Positions 53,401 to 64,000 of a stretch of 64,000 bases of DNA are shown one piece after another (the first letter of the stretch is position 1; each line of letters starts with the position of its first letter). The position numbers and the translations under genes were made by a program. This DNA comes from Allomyces arbusculus. Lineage: Eukaryota > Blastocladiomycota > Blastocladiomycetes > Blastocladiales > Blastocladiaceae. Where the stretch lies: the NCBI GenBank assembly GCA_027604705.1, contig JADHYV010000034.1, forward strand, positions 181,556-245,555, given 5' to 3'. Below the pieces are notes generated by a model. That model had not been told where the DNA came from. It ran no database searches and was given only the letters and a program-made list of their open reading frames with translations.

Positions 53401-54801
53401 ATGACCATCGTGAGCCCGCCCGACTCGCCGCCCATGCCACAACGACCCGTCTCTAACACTTCCTCAACAGTGCCGTCGCCAGCACCTCCGTCCGCCGGCA
53501 CAATGTCGCCAGCTTCCCCGAGCAGCACCGCCAACGCACCTCGAGCGCCACAACCAACAGCAGCAACTACCGATCGTTCATTACGGCCGCACCATTCGCC
53601 GCCGCACAGCGACCACGAGGATGACGAAGACGCTGACCCAGCAACGCGCCAGCCTGCGGCCAAGCGGCGGCGGCGGCGCGGCGCGTTTACGACCAACACC
53701 GACGCTGATACGACGTCAGCCACGGTCGCAGTAGCACCAGTACGCGACCTTGTCCGCGCACTACCACCATCCAGCACACCGGCCGTAGCCACTGCCGAAG
53801 ATGACGACGCGCCGTTCGACATGCGCCGCGCCGTTCGCGCGCAGTTGGACCTCCCGCTGCGTCCACCCGTATTCCTCCCCGGCCTCAGTTTGCACCCTGG
53901 TGCCGAGTTTGTTGGCACGCAGTGCTCAGGCCAGGTCAATTACCGCGTCGAGATTACGCTCAAGGTTGGTGTTGCGTTACATGACGCAGGGACTCGGCGC
54001 GACGCAGAAGTGGCTCACGATGGCGGCGTACTAGGATATTGACTGGGAGGCCGGCCGCCTCGCCGGGTTCCTGCGCATACACGAGCTCACCAACACGCCC
54101 ATGATCACGACGTTCTGGGACGGCGAGATTCTCGACGGCGTGCGGCACTCGTTTGTCACGAACCAGTGGGGGGCAAACACGCAGACCGACTTGGATCACT
54201 GGGTGCGTGGTGCTCGCGCTATTTAGTGTAACCACGTCGGTCGCATCGCTTCAAACTGACGCGCGCGCACGCTCTCCACCAGTCGAGGTTTCAAGGGTTC
54301 GACCGCATCGCGCCCTCGTTCAACACGGCCAACGAGCGGTACGACTACAAGTCGCAGCGGCTCGTTTACATGCGATGGAAAGTGCGTACATGGCCTCGCC
54401 CACGACATTCAATTCCCCTGTGCTGATTGTACGGCTAACATATCGCGGCCGTGCTTTAGGAGCGCTTTCTCGTCCCCGACCACAAGGCGCAGATCGACGG
54501 TGCATCCTTTGTCGGGTTCTATTACATCTGGTACGCGCAGTGCCACCACAGCGCCGCGTCTGCGCGGCCACTCATTCACTCGCCCGCGCTCTCTCTCTAG
54601 CATGGACCGCGAGAAGCAGCACATTTCCGGCTTCTATTGCCACAAAAACTCCGAGGCGTGCGTATCCCCCCCCCCCCCCCTCCCCATTCCACGCAGCAGC
54701 AACGCGGCGCTGGACTAATCCGTTCCAACATCTTCAGGTTCCAGCAGCTCGAAGTGCAATACGTACCCAGGCGCTGTTCGGCCACATTCGCGTTCCGCTA
54801 G
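53401..54801 (+). CDS. GID4: GID4/Vid24, substrate receptor of the GID (CTLH) E3 ligase
   Basis: Model join(53401..53964,54035..54202,54283..54381,54460..54530,54601..54657,54738..54801), 340 aa; five introns of 70-80 nt, one with a run of 15 C. After a disordered N-terminus (with AKRRRRR) the Gid4 beta-barrel begins at LHPGAEFVGTQCSGQVNYRV. Further blocks: AGFLRIHELT, TTFWDGEILD, HSFVTNQWGA, VYMRWKERFLVPDH, DGASFVGFYYIC, ISGFYCHKNSEAFQQLEVQY, and the last strand ending CSATFAFR. Gid4 recognises proteins with N-terminal proline and delivers them for ubiquitination, for example gluconeogenic enzymes on glucose shift. All barrel elements are present. It is convergent with MOG1. Confidence 0.94.
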
Positions 54802-54947
54802 CGCCCCCGTCCACCGCGTTCGCTGCAAGGCCTGCGCGTGCACCCGCTGCGGCGCGGGTGTGCCTGTGTTCCGGCTTGTACAAACAGATATTTTTTCATT
54901 TTCGTATCGTTTCGCCCACCCACCCCCAATCATTCTGAACCCGTTGG

Positions 54948-55622
54948 CTAGCAAAACAAGCCCCAATCAACGACCGTCAGCTGGCGTGCGACCTGCTCGC
55001 ACACGGCGAGCAGCGCATCGGACGGCAGCTCGTTCGCGACGACAGGTCGATTGTCACCCGCGGTTCCGGGCCACGGCGCGCCAACGGGCAGGTTCCATGT
55101 AATGACCAGGTCGGTGCTGACGCTCGGAACCCGGATCACCCACTGCGCAACGTAGACGTCGTGCTGCGCGTCGGCCTTGTTAAATTTCTGCGCGGTCATG
55201 GCGCCGACGATGCGTCGCACTGCGATGGGGCGGCTAGAACAATTCGCGACGAGTCAGGACCAGATGATTCGCACAACAGGCGGACGGGGTGGAGAACAGA
55301 CGTACCCTGCGGCGCTCAGCGCACACGCGCTGGCGGGCACCTCAGCGGCACTCACGACCGAGTACGATGCGGCCTCGGTGTCGTTGGCGTACTGCTCGAG
55401 ATGGTACGCGGCCATGGCGTCGATCGGCGCGTCGCTTGCGAGCTCGAGCAATTCAATCACGACCGAGACCGAGTCGCTGCCCGTCGGAGCTTGGTCGACA
55501 TAGACTTCTTGGTTGTCGGGCACTTGGCGGAACGTCGAGACGTCAAGCAGGCCGCTGGGCAAGGTCGTCTCAATGGCGCCGCCAAACAGAGACGCGCGGA
55601 TCGGGGCCGGATGCGTGGTCAT
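54948..55622 (-). CDS. MOG1: Ran-binding nuclear import factor MOG1 (RANGRF)
   Basis: Model complement(join(54948..55233,55306..55622)), 200 aa; the intron GTACGT...TAG joins SAAG to RPIAVRR. The N-terminus holds the family signature LFGGAIETTLPSGLLDVS followed by FRQVPDNQEVYVD (R-x-VPDNQE-V is the Ran contact strip). VVIELLEL and the C-terminal VPSVSTDLVITWNLPV strand fit the Mog1/PsbP fold. Mog1 binds Ran and promotes nucleotide release, supporting nuclear import. Length and domain extent are normal. Confidence 0.93.
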
Positions 55623-55815
55623 GATGCTGCTTGCAGCGGGTTGGTTGCAGGTGCTGGTTCAAGAGCGCTCAGAGCGCGGTACTTGTAGTTGACATTCGAA
55701 GCAGTTGATCAAGCGGCGAGGAAATGACGAGTTCGTGACGCAGACTCAACAGGCAAACGACGCAGCAAAATATAATCAATGTTTAATTAAACTTTTACAG
55801 CCTCTTTGGGTCCAT

Positions 55816-55888
55816 GGGCGTGTGGCGCAGTGGCTAGCGCGCAACCCTCCGAAGGTTGAAGTCGTGGGTTCGAATCCCACCTCGCTCG
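55816..55888 (+). tRNA. tRNA-Arg (anticodon CCG), second copy
   Basis: Same 73-nt sequence as the minus-strand gene at 53164-53236, followed by TTTT. The flanks share little, so the identity is confined to the tRNA. Together the copies form a 2.7-kb-spaced inverted pair around GID4 and MOG1. Confidence 0.94.
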
Positions 55889-56881
55889 TTTTGTGACTCG
55901 ATATTGTGTTTTTTGCTCTTTGCGACCTTCCTTAAGATCCGATTCTGTTTCTGGTCAGCGCGATCGGGTTCGATCGGGTTCGACCAAGTTCGTCCGGATT
56001 CGTCTGCAGCAAGTTCAGTCCTTTTTGTCATCCTGTATTTCTTTCCTTGCTTCCTCATGAGTGCTCATGCTCACCAGCACGATACGCTCACCCATTGCCA
56101 ATTGCAAGCCTGCATGCACTGCGCCAATCACCGGAATCAACAATGAATCACAAGCCAGTGACACAATCGAGCTGTTTTGCCTGGAATATTTATTGCCTGC
56201 AACCCGACAATAATTCGCCAGAAACCAGACAAAACCTGACGCCAACTGTCAAGTCACTGCTTTTCCTGTTTTTCTTTGTTCGTCCTTTTGCTTGGCCGTT
56301 TTGCTTGCGAGCTCAAGGCAGGCGAGCGGCCGTTTCTGGAAGCAGGTCCTCATTGGTCTGCAGGCTATCGACGCATCGAGCGGGCAACGTCCCTGCCCGA
56401 GATAAATCAAATTGTGCGTCAAAGTCGGGTCCTTGAAATTGTCCTCATTTTTGTTTTTCCCAAAGGCAAAGACACGTTCTTGTTTGCGCCACCCCCACCC
56501 TGCTCCACCCCCGCCTGATTTGCGCGGACGCGCGTCGCTGCGCGTCGATGGACCATGCACGCACGCGCACGAGTGCCTGCAGTCTCGCGCAGCCTCGGCG
56601 CTTCTTTGCGATTCGCGATGCGCCAGCTTGGGACGCCGGGTGAACGCTCGACGTGCCGGCAGCGGCGACGGAGAGCAACGGAAAGGTACGCACACGAAGC
56701 GCGCAGCGATTCTTGGCGTGCTCCGCGTTCTGCTAACCGCCAAGCTGTTCAAAGGGCGAGCTGCCCCCGCACGAACAGATCTCCTCCAACAGCCAACACG
56801 ACACCGACTCCAGGTCACCACCGGATCGCCTCTCCTGCCTTGCCTTGGCTTGCCAACTGCCCGCACCTGCCCAAGAAATAC
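55889..56881. other. 1 kb intergenic region
   Basis: Lower GC than coding DNA. A short GATCGGGTTC tandem occurs near 55961-55982. No gene or RNA is recognised; the end is the leader of the first RING gene. Confidence 0.5.
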
Positions 56882-58852
56882 ATGAAGCGCCTCTTTGCTC
56901 CCAACTCGCGCCGCCCCTCGACCTCCTCTGCTGCTTCTCCTCGCGGCTCCGTGCACCAGGACGCCGACCATGATCCCCGCCCGGCGTCCATGATGGCCCC
57001 GGGTGGCATTTCGCTGGCGCGCTTCTCGACTGTGTCGTCGACCGCCACGTCGCTCTTCACGTCGGCGCCCACGCTGCGGCCGTCCGGCACCTGGTCTGGC
57101 CTCGATCGCCCTAACCTGCGCGGTGCGACCAGTCTCGACGGTGCTGCGTGTTTCCCGGCCATCGTCAAGTCGAAAGGCAGTGCTCCGCCGCGTGCACTGG
57201 CCAAGGAACAGCCGGCATGGGCCGTGCACGCGCCGCTCCGCGCGCTCGCTGCGCCCGCCGCCTATCTCATGCCACTCTTCGTGGCGGCCTCGCAGGGCCC
57301 CGCGGCCGGCACGCGATCCGCCGTGACGGTTCTCGCGGACGCACTCGGCACCGAGCTCGCGCACTTGCACGCGGCCATCTCACGGCACCTCGACCGCCAT
57401 GTGCGCGTGCCGCTCGACACGTGCATGCGCCAGCTCAACGAGGTCGCGGCCAACCGCAACGTGCGCGTCATGTACGCACTGCGCAAGCTTGCCGATCGCT
57501 ACGAGCGCGACGTGCTCCCACAATTGGTCAAACACGTGGCGCCGACGCGCGGCGTGCCGACCACAGTCGAGGCGCTCGTGCGCACCGATGGCCGGGTCGC
57601 GGAATTGCTCGTCAAGTCGCACCGCGGTAGTGTCTTGGATCTTGCCGACACGGTGATCCATCGCGTCGTGCGCAAGCGCGGGGTCGCCAAGACGCTGTTT
57701 GCGCCGTTGACGAGTCTGTCGCAGGTGTGTTGGAGGCGATTTGAAGTGACGCGTCGCAATGGTTTTTCGCTGAACCCATTGAAACTGATCCATAATCTGC
57801 GATTCATGAATCTATAGGCTCTGCGCGAGCTCGCGACTTGCGCGTCGTTCATTGATCATACCGTTGCAAACCTGCTCCCGATTGTTCACGGCATTGCCAC
57901 TGCCCTCGCGAGCGGCGATTGGAGCGAAGCCTCCGCGCGCGACGCGGCATCCAGTGCTCTCACCCGGTTTGCCGAATGGCGCCAGACGATTATCACGATT
58001 CTCGACGAGATCAAGGTACAGACGCCGACCTGTCAAGATCTCGCTCTCCGAGGATATTGCTCACCACACTGTTCCACGTTCCAGACGGGCCTCGCCACCC
58101 TTTACCCACCCGCCAACGAATTCCAATGCCCGATTTGCCTCGAGATTATGGCCGAGGCCGCCATCCTGTCGTGCAAGCACCGGTTTTGCCCGCCGTGCCT
58201 CGACGAGTACCGCCGCCAGACGAACGGCACGACGCCCGGCACCGTCTTTGTCACGTTCACCAACGACGAGATCAACTCGGTCGTTGTCTCGCAGACGCGG
58301 CTCGACGACGAGATTCACGGCCTCCTCGGGCACAACGAGATTGCACCCATCGAGTCCACCCCAACTCGATCGCCGTCGGCGTCCTCGACGGCGGCCTCTG
58401 ATTCCGCACCATCGACGCACGTATCCCCATCGACCCCGTCCACTAACTCCACCTCAAATGCACCGCACCCGCCCGTGATCGGCCGTCGTGGCACGTTCAC
58501 GATGCAATACGAGTCGCCGTTCCTGCCCGCGCACGCTGATGCGAATCGCCCGCTTATGGTGCGGCTGCCATGCCCAATGTGCCGCCGCGTCACGGTCACG
58601 GCGCGCGGGCGCCCGCTCCCGACCGACCAGACCTGGACCGAGCACGTCGCGCAGCACTTCCCGCGCGAAGTGGCCACACACCGCCGCGCCGCGGCCCTGA
58701 CCGATGCGAAAAGGAAAGTCGCGACGGCGGCCAAGGCCGTGCAGCAGGCGGTCAAGTCGACGCGGTTGCTTGGTCGGCCCGTGGGGGTTGCCGCGTGGGC
58801 GCGGTCGAACCCGGGTCCGCAGGCACCGCGCGTGGTCGGTGCGTGGGCGTGA
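56882..58852 (+). CDS. RING-finger protein with split RING, tandem copy 1
   Basis: Model join(56882..57724,57818..58015,58085..58852), 602 aa. Residues 1-120 are Ser/Pro/Arg-rich. A long helical region follows (ELAHLHAAISRHLDRHVRVP, LRKLADRYERDVLPQLVKH). Exon 3 begins TGLATLYPPANEFQCPIC: ligands Cys362, Cys365, Cys377, His379, Cys382, Cys385 of a C3HC4 RING. The last pair appears only at LPCPMCRR (Cys510, Cys513), after an insert of about 124 residues. The end (WTEHVAQHFPREVATHRRAA) resembles the segment after the RING in fungal SPX-RING (RING-14) proteins, which also place helices before the RING. A ubiquitin-ligase role is likely. Intron positions match copy 2. Confidence 0.8.
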
Positions 58853-59675
58853 GCGCGCCGTGCACGGTGTTAGGTGGTGGAACTCGTTTGATCTTTTCGC
58901 GGGCGTGCTCAAGTTTCTTGTTTGGTGCGTTCTCTTTCGCACTGTGGATCGTGGTTCGACATACCTGCGCTCGCTGTTGCGCGCGCGTCTTTTCGTTCTC
59001 TTCGTTGGCATTCCCTCGACCCATCCGTTGGCAGTTCTTGATCTGTTTCATTCATTCGTACTCCATGTGGACGCGGCTGTCGTCGGCCAGCTCTCGCTGC
59101 TGCTTTTCTGATCGTTTCCGTTCTCTGTTCGTCATTCTTTTTACATCTACACGACATTCACGCAGAAAACAAAGACGAAGGGACTTTTCTGATTCGCGGG
59201 TCGCACGCGCCGCTTGCTTACGTGCCGTCGTCGTCGCGAGGAAAAGCTCGGCATGTCGAACACACAACAGCAACACGTGGAGCGGCGCTTCAGCTCAACA
59301 TGAGCCACGAGGGACGCATCAAGCCGAGACTCCCTGCCCAAATCACCAGTTTTGTTCGATTTTGTTCGAGAACAATCAAGGAAGGCGTCCCTCATGATCA
59401 CCGTTGGATGCTCATGTGATGCGCATTGACGCAAGATCGGAAATTGCCTGTTGGGGGTCCACGCCATCCGGATCAGACCATTCTCTTGCCGCCATGGGCC
59501 AAGGGACGTCGTGATCCCGTCGGCTGGCCGACGCGGTGGTGGTGGTGCTGATGAAAAGGCGACCACTCCACAGCTTCTGATCCGTGTCTGTTCCGTTCTC
59601 CTTGCTCTTGACGACCGCATCCACGCTCTCGTCCGTCTCCTCGTCCGCGGCAAGCCTGACTTGACGCGTCTGATC
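58853..59675. other. Spacer between tandem RING genes
   Basis: T-rich 3' part of copy 1, then the promoter of copy 2. The frame of copy 2 is open upstream to 59451, so its protein could start earlier. No other feature is seen. Confidence 0.5.
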
Positions 59676-61495
59676 ATGTTGAACCCAAGCGCGACCAACA
59701 ACCACAGTGAACCGCGTACACCGCACCTGACGGTGCCAGTACAAGATCATGGTCCACCGACAACAGCATCCAAGTCTTACTGCATGTCAACCAATCCAGC
59801 ACAGTCGACCCTGGCAGTCGCCCGCGCACCGCCCGTGCAGAATCCAGTCTATCGGCACGCCACCCGTTACGCCGGATCCGCGACCGATGTCCACGCTGCA
59901 GTACCGGCGACGAGCACACGTGCACCGCGCACCAGTCCCACCGCGCCTGTCCTGACGTGCACGCCCGCCGCGAACTCGCAATACCGCGCGGCAGCCCTGG
60001 CCGCTGCGCTAGCAACTGACGTGGACCGGTTCCACACCGAGATCACCTTGCACCTCGACACGCAAGTCCGCTCTGGCTTGGTCACGGCGTTTGAGCAGCT
60101 CAAGGTCGCGGCCAAGCACAACGCTCGCGTCGCGTCGGCGCTGCGCAAACTCGCGGACCAGTACGAGCGCGACGTGCATGCGACTTTGGTGCGCGTGCTG
60201 GTTCCTGCGCTTGGCGTGCCGAAATCAGTCAATGAGTTGAGCGTGGGGGTCACAATTTCGTCGGGAAGCGAGAAGAGTGGCGCGGTTGCAGCGGCGGATG
60301 CGGTCATGAACGCGGTTTTGAAGAAGCGCGGGGTGGGGAAGAGTATCACGCGGTCATTGAGCTGTGTGTCGCTGGTACCTACGGCGGTCGACCTTGTTTC
60401 GATGATGCTAATGCGTCGTCGCGCTGATACTCAACGCGCGGTTGCGGTCGACGCGCTGACAATGTTAGGCACTCCACGAGCTCGTGGCGGCATCCACGGT
60501 GATTGACGGCGCAATCGCGAGCATACTGCCAGCTCTTCGCGAAACTACTGCGCTCGTGGACGTATTGCGCGAGCCTGACAGTACAGGCATGCGTGAGGCT
60601 GTGTCCGACGCGCTGAACCGGATTGCCGAGTGGCGACAGTCCGTTGTCTCGATTCTTGGCCGAATCAAGGTACGGGGACCCTCCTATTTTCCTTCTCCAC
60701 CGCGCCGTGGACCGCTCCCATCCCTCATGTGCCCTCACCTCGATGTAGACTGGCCTCTCCACCCTGCTCCCCGCCGCGCAAGACTTCCAATGCCCGATCT
60801 GCCTCGACATCATGGCCGACGCGGCCGTCCTCTCGTGCAAGCACCGGTTCTGCCCGCCGTGCATCGACGAGTACCGCCGGCGCACCAATGGCGTGTCGCG
60901 CGGAACCGTCTTTGTCACCTTCGTCAACGATGCCGCCAACTCGGTCGTGCTCTCTGCAGCCCCGCACGCGATCGACGACGAGGTGCGCGGCCTGCTCGGG
61001 CGTAACGAGACGGCGCCCGTCAACGATTTGGTCGCGGCCGACGACGACGACGCGGCCGGTGACGACGCGTTGTCCACGCAAGAAACAGCATCGCCAACGA
61101 TAACAACAGCACGGCCAGCGACCAATGGCGGCGGCGGCACCGCGGTCGGCCGACCGGGCACATTTACGATGCAATACGAGTCCCCCTTCCTCCCGACCGC
61201 GCACCAGCCGCCGGTCATGGTGCGTCTGCCGTGTCCGATTTGCCGGCAGATCACGGTCACCGCGCGTGGGCGCGCATTACCGACCGACGCGCACTGGGCC
61301 GAGCACGTAGCCGCGTACTTCCCGCGCGAGGTCACGGCACGTCGACGGACCGAGGCGGTGGCCGCGGCCAAGCGGAAGGTGGTGCGCGCGGCCAAAGCTG
61401 TGCAGCATGCCGTGGCCACGACGCGGTTGCTGGGTCGGCCGCTGGGGCAGGCCGCGTGGGCCAAGTCGAATCCGCAGCCGGCGAGGGCCGGGTAG
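59676..61495 (+). CDS. RING-finger protein with split RING, tandem copy 2
   Basis: Model join(59676..60374,60469..60669,60749..61495), 548 aa. Paralog of the preceding gene, with both introns at equivalent positions (before ALHELV and before TGLSTLLP). Same helical region (LRKLADQYERDVHATLVRVL). RING ligands Cys315, Cys318, Cys330, His332, Cys335, Cys338, then Cys462 and Cys465 after an insert of about 123 residues. The insert keeps its edges: GTVFVTFVND, GLLGRNETAP and GTFTMQYESPFLP. The N-terminal 150 residues have diverged from copy 1, while the RING half is well conserved, which suggests function in both. The start could also lie at an upstream in-frame ATG. Confidence 0.8.
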
Positions 61496-62828
61496 GTGGT
61501 GGACAAGGTTGGTGGAGTTGCGGTTGACGAAATTTTTCGGAAATGAGGAAAGAGAATTACGCTCATGCGGTTTTGAAAACATTTTTCCGGCCCTCACATC
61601 CGCGAATGTGGCAGTGCGCAATATTTAGACGGATCATGTGAGTACGCGCACGACATGTCCGAAAAGGCGGCATGTTTTTCCATCAAGTGCGGCACGCGCT
61701 GCCGGTTTTCCTGCGGTTGGTGGCGACGGATGCAGTGGTGTCTGCTGCATGCGCCTTTCATTCTAACTATTCAAGCAGCTTGGCGGCGACAGATGCGCTG
61801 ATGTCGATTGGGTGCAGCGCGTATTGCCTTAGTTTTTCCTGTGCTTGGCGGCCGTGACGAACGCATCTAATTTCATTTCGTGCTGCGTGTGCAGCCGTCC
61901 TTTCTCCAGTTTGGCGGCTCGCCAGAATGAGATGAGAGCGTTTGTCTACCAGACTGCCGGAATTTGAGAAAGATCGTGCCTTTAGTTTTATATATGCAGG
62001 CGCATCGTTATTTGAGACAAATTGTGCTGAGGAAAACAACCAGTCATTGTGCCAGGGCAGTAGGCGTCAGTCTCTTTTTGCAAGTCAAGCGACCCTCGCA
62101 CCCTGCTGTCCGCTGCTCTTGTTGGCATTCTTGTTCCCAGTCAATTAAATGCACAACAATTCATACCTTCCCCACCTGGTTTTGCCTTCGCTGTGGCCCT
62201 TCTGATGAACTGCTATACCAACATACGCTCAGATTGGGCTCACAATCATCGTACATCTATGCGCGTCACCACCTGCACGACTCGCAAGGCATTGTGAATT
62301 GGAGTCATGATGGAGCAAATGCCCTGCACCAAGACACCCACGTCCACGCCAGCCTGGCAAGCCGAATGTATCAGAATAAGTCACCCTGCCAATGTCAAAG
62401 TAGAACTTCGTCGATTTTGACCTTGGTTGAATGTCATGTATTGTCGAACTGCTGAGGACACAAATTGAAACACAACCGTCTGATTACGCCTGGGCAAATT
62501 GCCTTGGCATTGTCTGAAAGTACTCCACCCACCACCACCACGGTTTGGATAGCGTGAAACTGGACCACGGCCGACAGTGAAAAGGAATAATTGCGAAATC
62601 CCTCGGCTCTCATCAGTGTGTGCATGGCTGGATCCAACACAATGCAATGTTGTGCAGGCCGTGCTGTTTACTCGAGTTGGCCTCATTGTGGTGCTTGCGC
62701 GGTGACGCGTGACCTGCAGAGCAGCTTACAACGTTGTGACACCAAAAACTGGAAAATGCATTTGTGATTGCCAAAATCCAACCCAAGCGCAAACAAAACT
62801 GCAAAAATATGTCCTTAACACAAGCCGC
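61496..62828. other. 1.3 kb intergenic region, lower GC
   Basis: Frames here are short and show no recognised domain; composition is close to 50% GC against more than 60% in exons. A minus-strand frame with FSLSAVVQFHAIQTVVVVGG (near 62470-62640) is hydrophobic but has no splice partners. Treated as non-coding. Confidence 0.45.
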
Positions 62829-63748
62829 CTAGCTAACCGACGGCAGAGCGCACAGCGGATAGACGGGCGTAAGCACCAGCGCGACCATGCTAAACTGGTT
62901 TGTGAACAGCATCTGCATGCCAACGCCAGCAAATGAGTTGCCAGACCACGACGCGATCATGACGCCGTCAAACGGGTTCATCTTGATGTCGGGGCTCGCG
63001 CGAACAACCTTGAGCAACTCCTCCTTGTTGGTAGGCGTCACGTCGACCAAGACGCGGCCTGCGGCCTGGCACGCTGCGACCGCGGCCGCGCGTGTCGACA
63101 CTTTGCCGGCCGAGGTAACGACCTTGAACGGGGCGGGAGGCTCCGGGCACTATGTGGATTTGCCGCACAAACATGGTCAGTATTGGGCATTCGTAGCAAT
63201 TGCAGGATGCAAAACAATGGATCGTTACGTACCGCTCCAGACTTGGGCTTGAAAGCCAACATCGTTTCCGAGCCAGTGATCCGCGTGATGACAATCGACG
63301 CGTCGCCCATAGCAAGTGGGAAGGTGCCCTTGGAGATCTAGGGCAGCGTCCAGGCCCTGTCAGGGTCTAGGGCCTTGCTGCTACAGTTCGACAGAAGCGG
63401 CGGCGACGTTTTCCCTAAATGCACGGAAGAGGACCAACATGTCAGTTCTCAAGGTTGTTCTTTTTGGTTCTGCTCTTGATCCTGAATGCCCGACGCACCC
63501 AAGTCCACGCCATTGACCGACACTTGGTATTGTTCGCCCGCGCACTCCATGTCGACGACGTAGAGACAATGCACGCTTGACAGCGTGATTTGGTACGCGT
63601 GCGAGACGCCGGTGGTGGGCATACCGACGGCGTTCCAAACGTCGCCCACAGCCGTCCATTGCGCGTTGACCTGTGTCGTTCCCACCATTGTGAGCGCCAT
63701 GATGGCGGCGAGCACGGCCAGGATTGCAATCTTGGACTGGTGGATCAT
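62829..63748 (-). pseudogene. Secreted, probably membrane-anchored protein gene with an in-frame TAG
   Basis: Spliced structure complement(join(62829..63149,63233..63414,63499..63748)); 251 codons, all junctions in frame, but codon 109 is TAG (63338-63340). The N-terminus is a signal peptide (MIHQSKIAILAVLAAIMALT). The mature part has YQITLSSVHCLYVVDMECAG and, after the TAG, SKGTFPLAMGDASIVITRI; this layout resembles small fungal cell-surface proteins of unknown function. The C-terminus is hydrophobic (FSMVALVLTPVYPLCALP), compatible with a GPI signal or membrane anchor. Translation to the TAG would give 108 aa. The TAG is one base from TGG (Trp). It could be a nonsense allele, a sequence error or readthrough. 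TATA-like CTATAAAG (complement of 63840-63847) is about 95 bases upstream. Confidence 0.55.
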
Positions 63749-63839
63749 GGCCGGTGCAAACGAGCGGGAAGTAGCAGCAAGTCGAAGGAACTGGTTGTCG
63801 GTCCAAAAGAGGCGGGGCGTGGGGAAAGGGCAGTCGACT

Positions 63840-63847
63840 GCTTTATA
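63840..63847 (-). promoter_or_regulatory. TATA-like element
   Basis: CTATAAAG on the minus strand, about 95 bases before the ATG of the secreted-protein gene. One of the few convincing TATA boxes in the window. Confidence 0.5.
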
Positions 63848-63928
63848 GATCCGTGAGGGTTGATCAGCACGATGGGGACAGGCAACGTGCTCGCCGCAGA
63901 AGAGAACGACATAGAGTTGGTGGAAGGT

Positions 63929-63950
63929 GGGGGGGGGGGGGGGGGGGGGG
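63929..63950. repeat. 22-base G homopolymer
   Basis: Uninterrupted G run upstream of the secreted-protein gene. Such runs are prone to sequencing error, so the exact length is uncertain. Confidence 0.8.
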
Positions 63951-64000
63951 TCGGGTGGTAGTTGGTTGGTGTGCAAAAAAGGCGCCAGCTTATGCGGGTG

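Noticed and set aside
61964-62455. 163-codon plus-strand frame in the 61.5-62.8 kb gap
   Set aside because: Low-GC region, Cys/His scattered without motif, no splice partners.
1-64000. CRISPR arrays, insertion sequences, bacterial operons
   Set aside because: Spliceosomal introns and eukaryotic gene content throughout; no direct-repeat/spacer arrays or transposase genes were recognised.

Overview
The window looks like nuclear DNA of a compact, GC-rich, intron-bearing fungus. Almost every gene model needs introns of about 46-110 nt with GTRCGT or GTATGT donors and TAG/CAG acceptors. The gene set is fungal/opisthokont: SUA5, CAP, PWP1, P5A-ATPase, ISU1, VPS55, MED18, GID4, MOG1, uS11, MADS and bHLH factors. 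A flagellate-lineage EML (HELP plus WD40) protein, a B12D-family protein, very high GC and frequent homopolymeric amino-acid runs point to a zoosporic fungus, possibly Blastocladiomycota. That placement is inference. All splice models below were read by eye and checked for frame continuity; none was confirmed by transcripts.

Layout. 0.4-12.6 kb: SUA5 (+), three-finger C2H2 factor (+), cyclase-associated protein (+), ankyrin protein with an activation-domain-like N-terminus (+), F-box-like protein (+). 12.6-14.2 kb: gene-poor, with one of two copies of a diverged non-coding repeat (the other lies at 7.3-7.7 kb). 14.2-22.9 kb: B12D/NDUFA4-like (+), OTU deubiquitinase (-), C2/proline-rich protein (+), V-ATPase assembly factor of the VOA1/Ac45 type (-), tRNA-Val, isoaspartyl-dipeptidase-like enzyme (+), FCP1/NIF-domain protein with an SR-like tail (-). 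23.4-34.5 kb: VPS55 (+), PWP1 (-), P5A-ATPase SPF1 (+), ISU1 (-), EML protein (+). 35.4-46.6 kb: SRF/MCM1-type MADS factor (-), a 1,623-residue kinesin-like protein with a degenerate motor (+), MED18 (+). 47.2-55.9 kb: bHLH factor (-), uS11 (+), MFSD1-like transporter (-), two identical tRNA-Arg(CCG) genes in opposite orientation, GID4 (+), MOG1 (-). 56.9-61.5 kb: tandem pair of RING proteins. 62.8-63.7 kb: a secreted, probably membrane-anchored protein gene broken by an in-frame TAG.

The genes are mostly independent housekeeping units arranged as divergent and convergent pairs, not operons. Shared themes are transcription (Zn-finger, MADS, bHLH, MED18), endosome/vacuole function (VPS55, VOA1-like, MFSD1-like, P5A-ATPase), ubiquitin biology (OTU, GID4, F-box, RING pair) and cytoskeleton (CAP, EML, kinesin-like). 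The most unusual items are the kinesin-like protein without a recognisable P-loop, the tandem RING pair whose RING is split by a conserved insert of about 124 residues, the FCP1-like protein with a D-to-N change in its catalytic motif, and the two-copy non-coding repeat.
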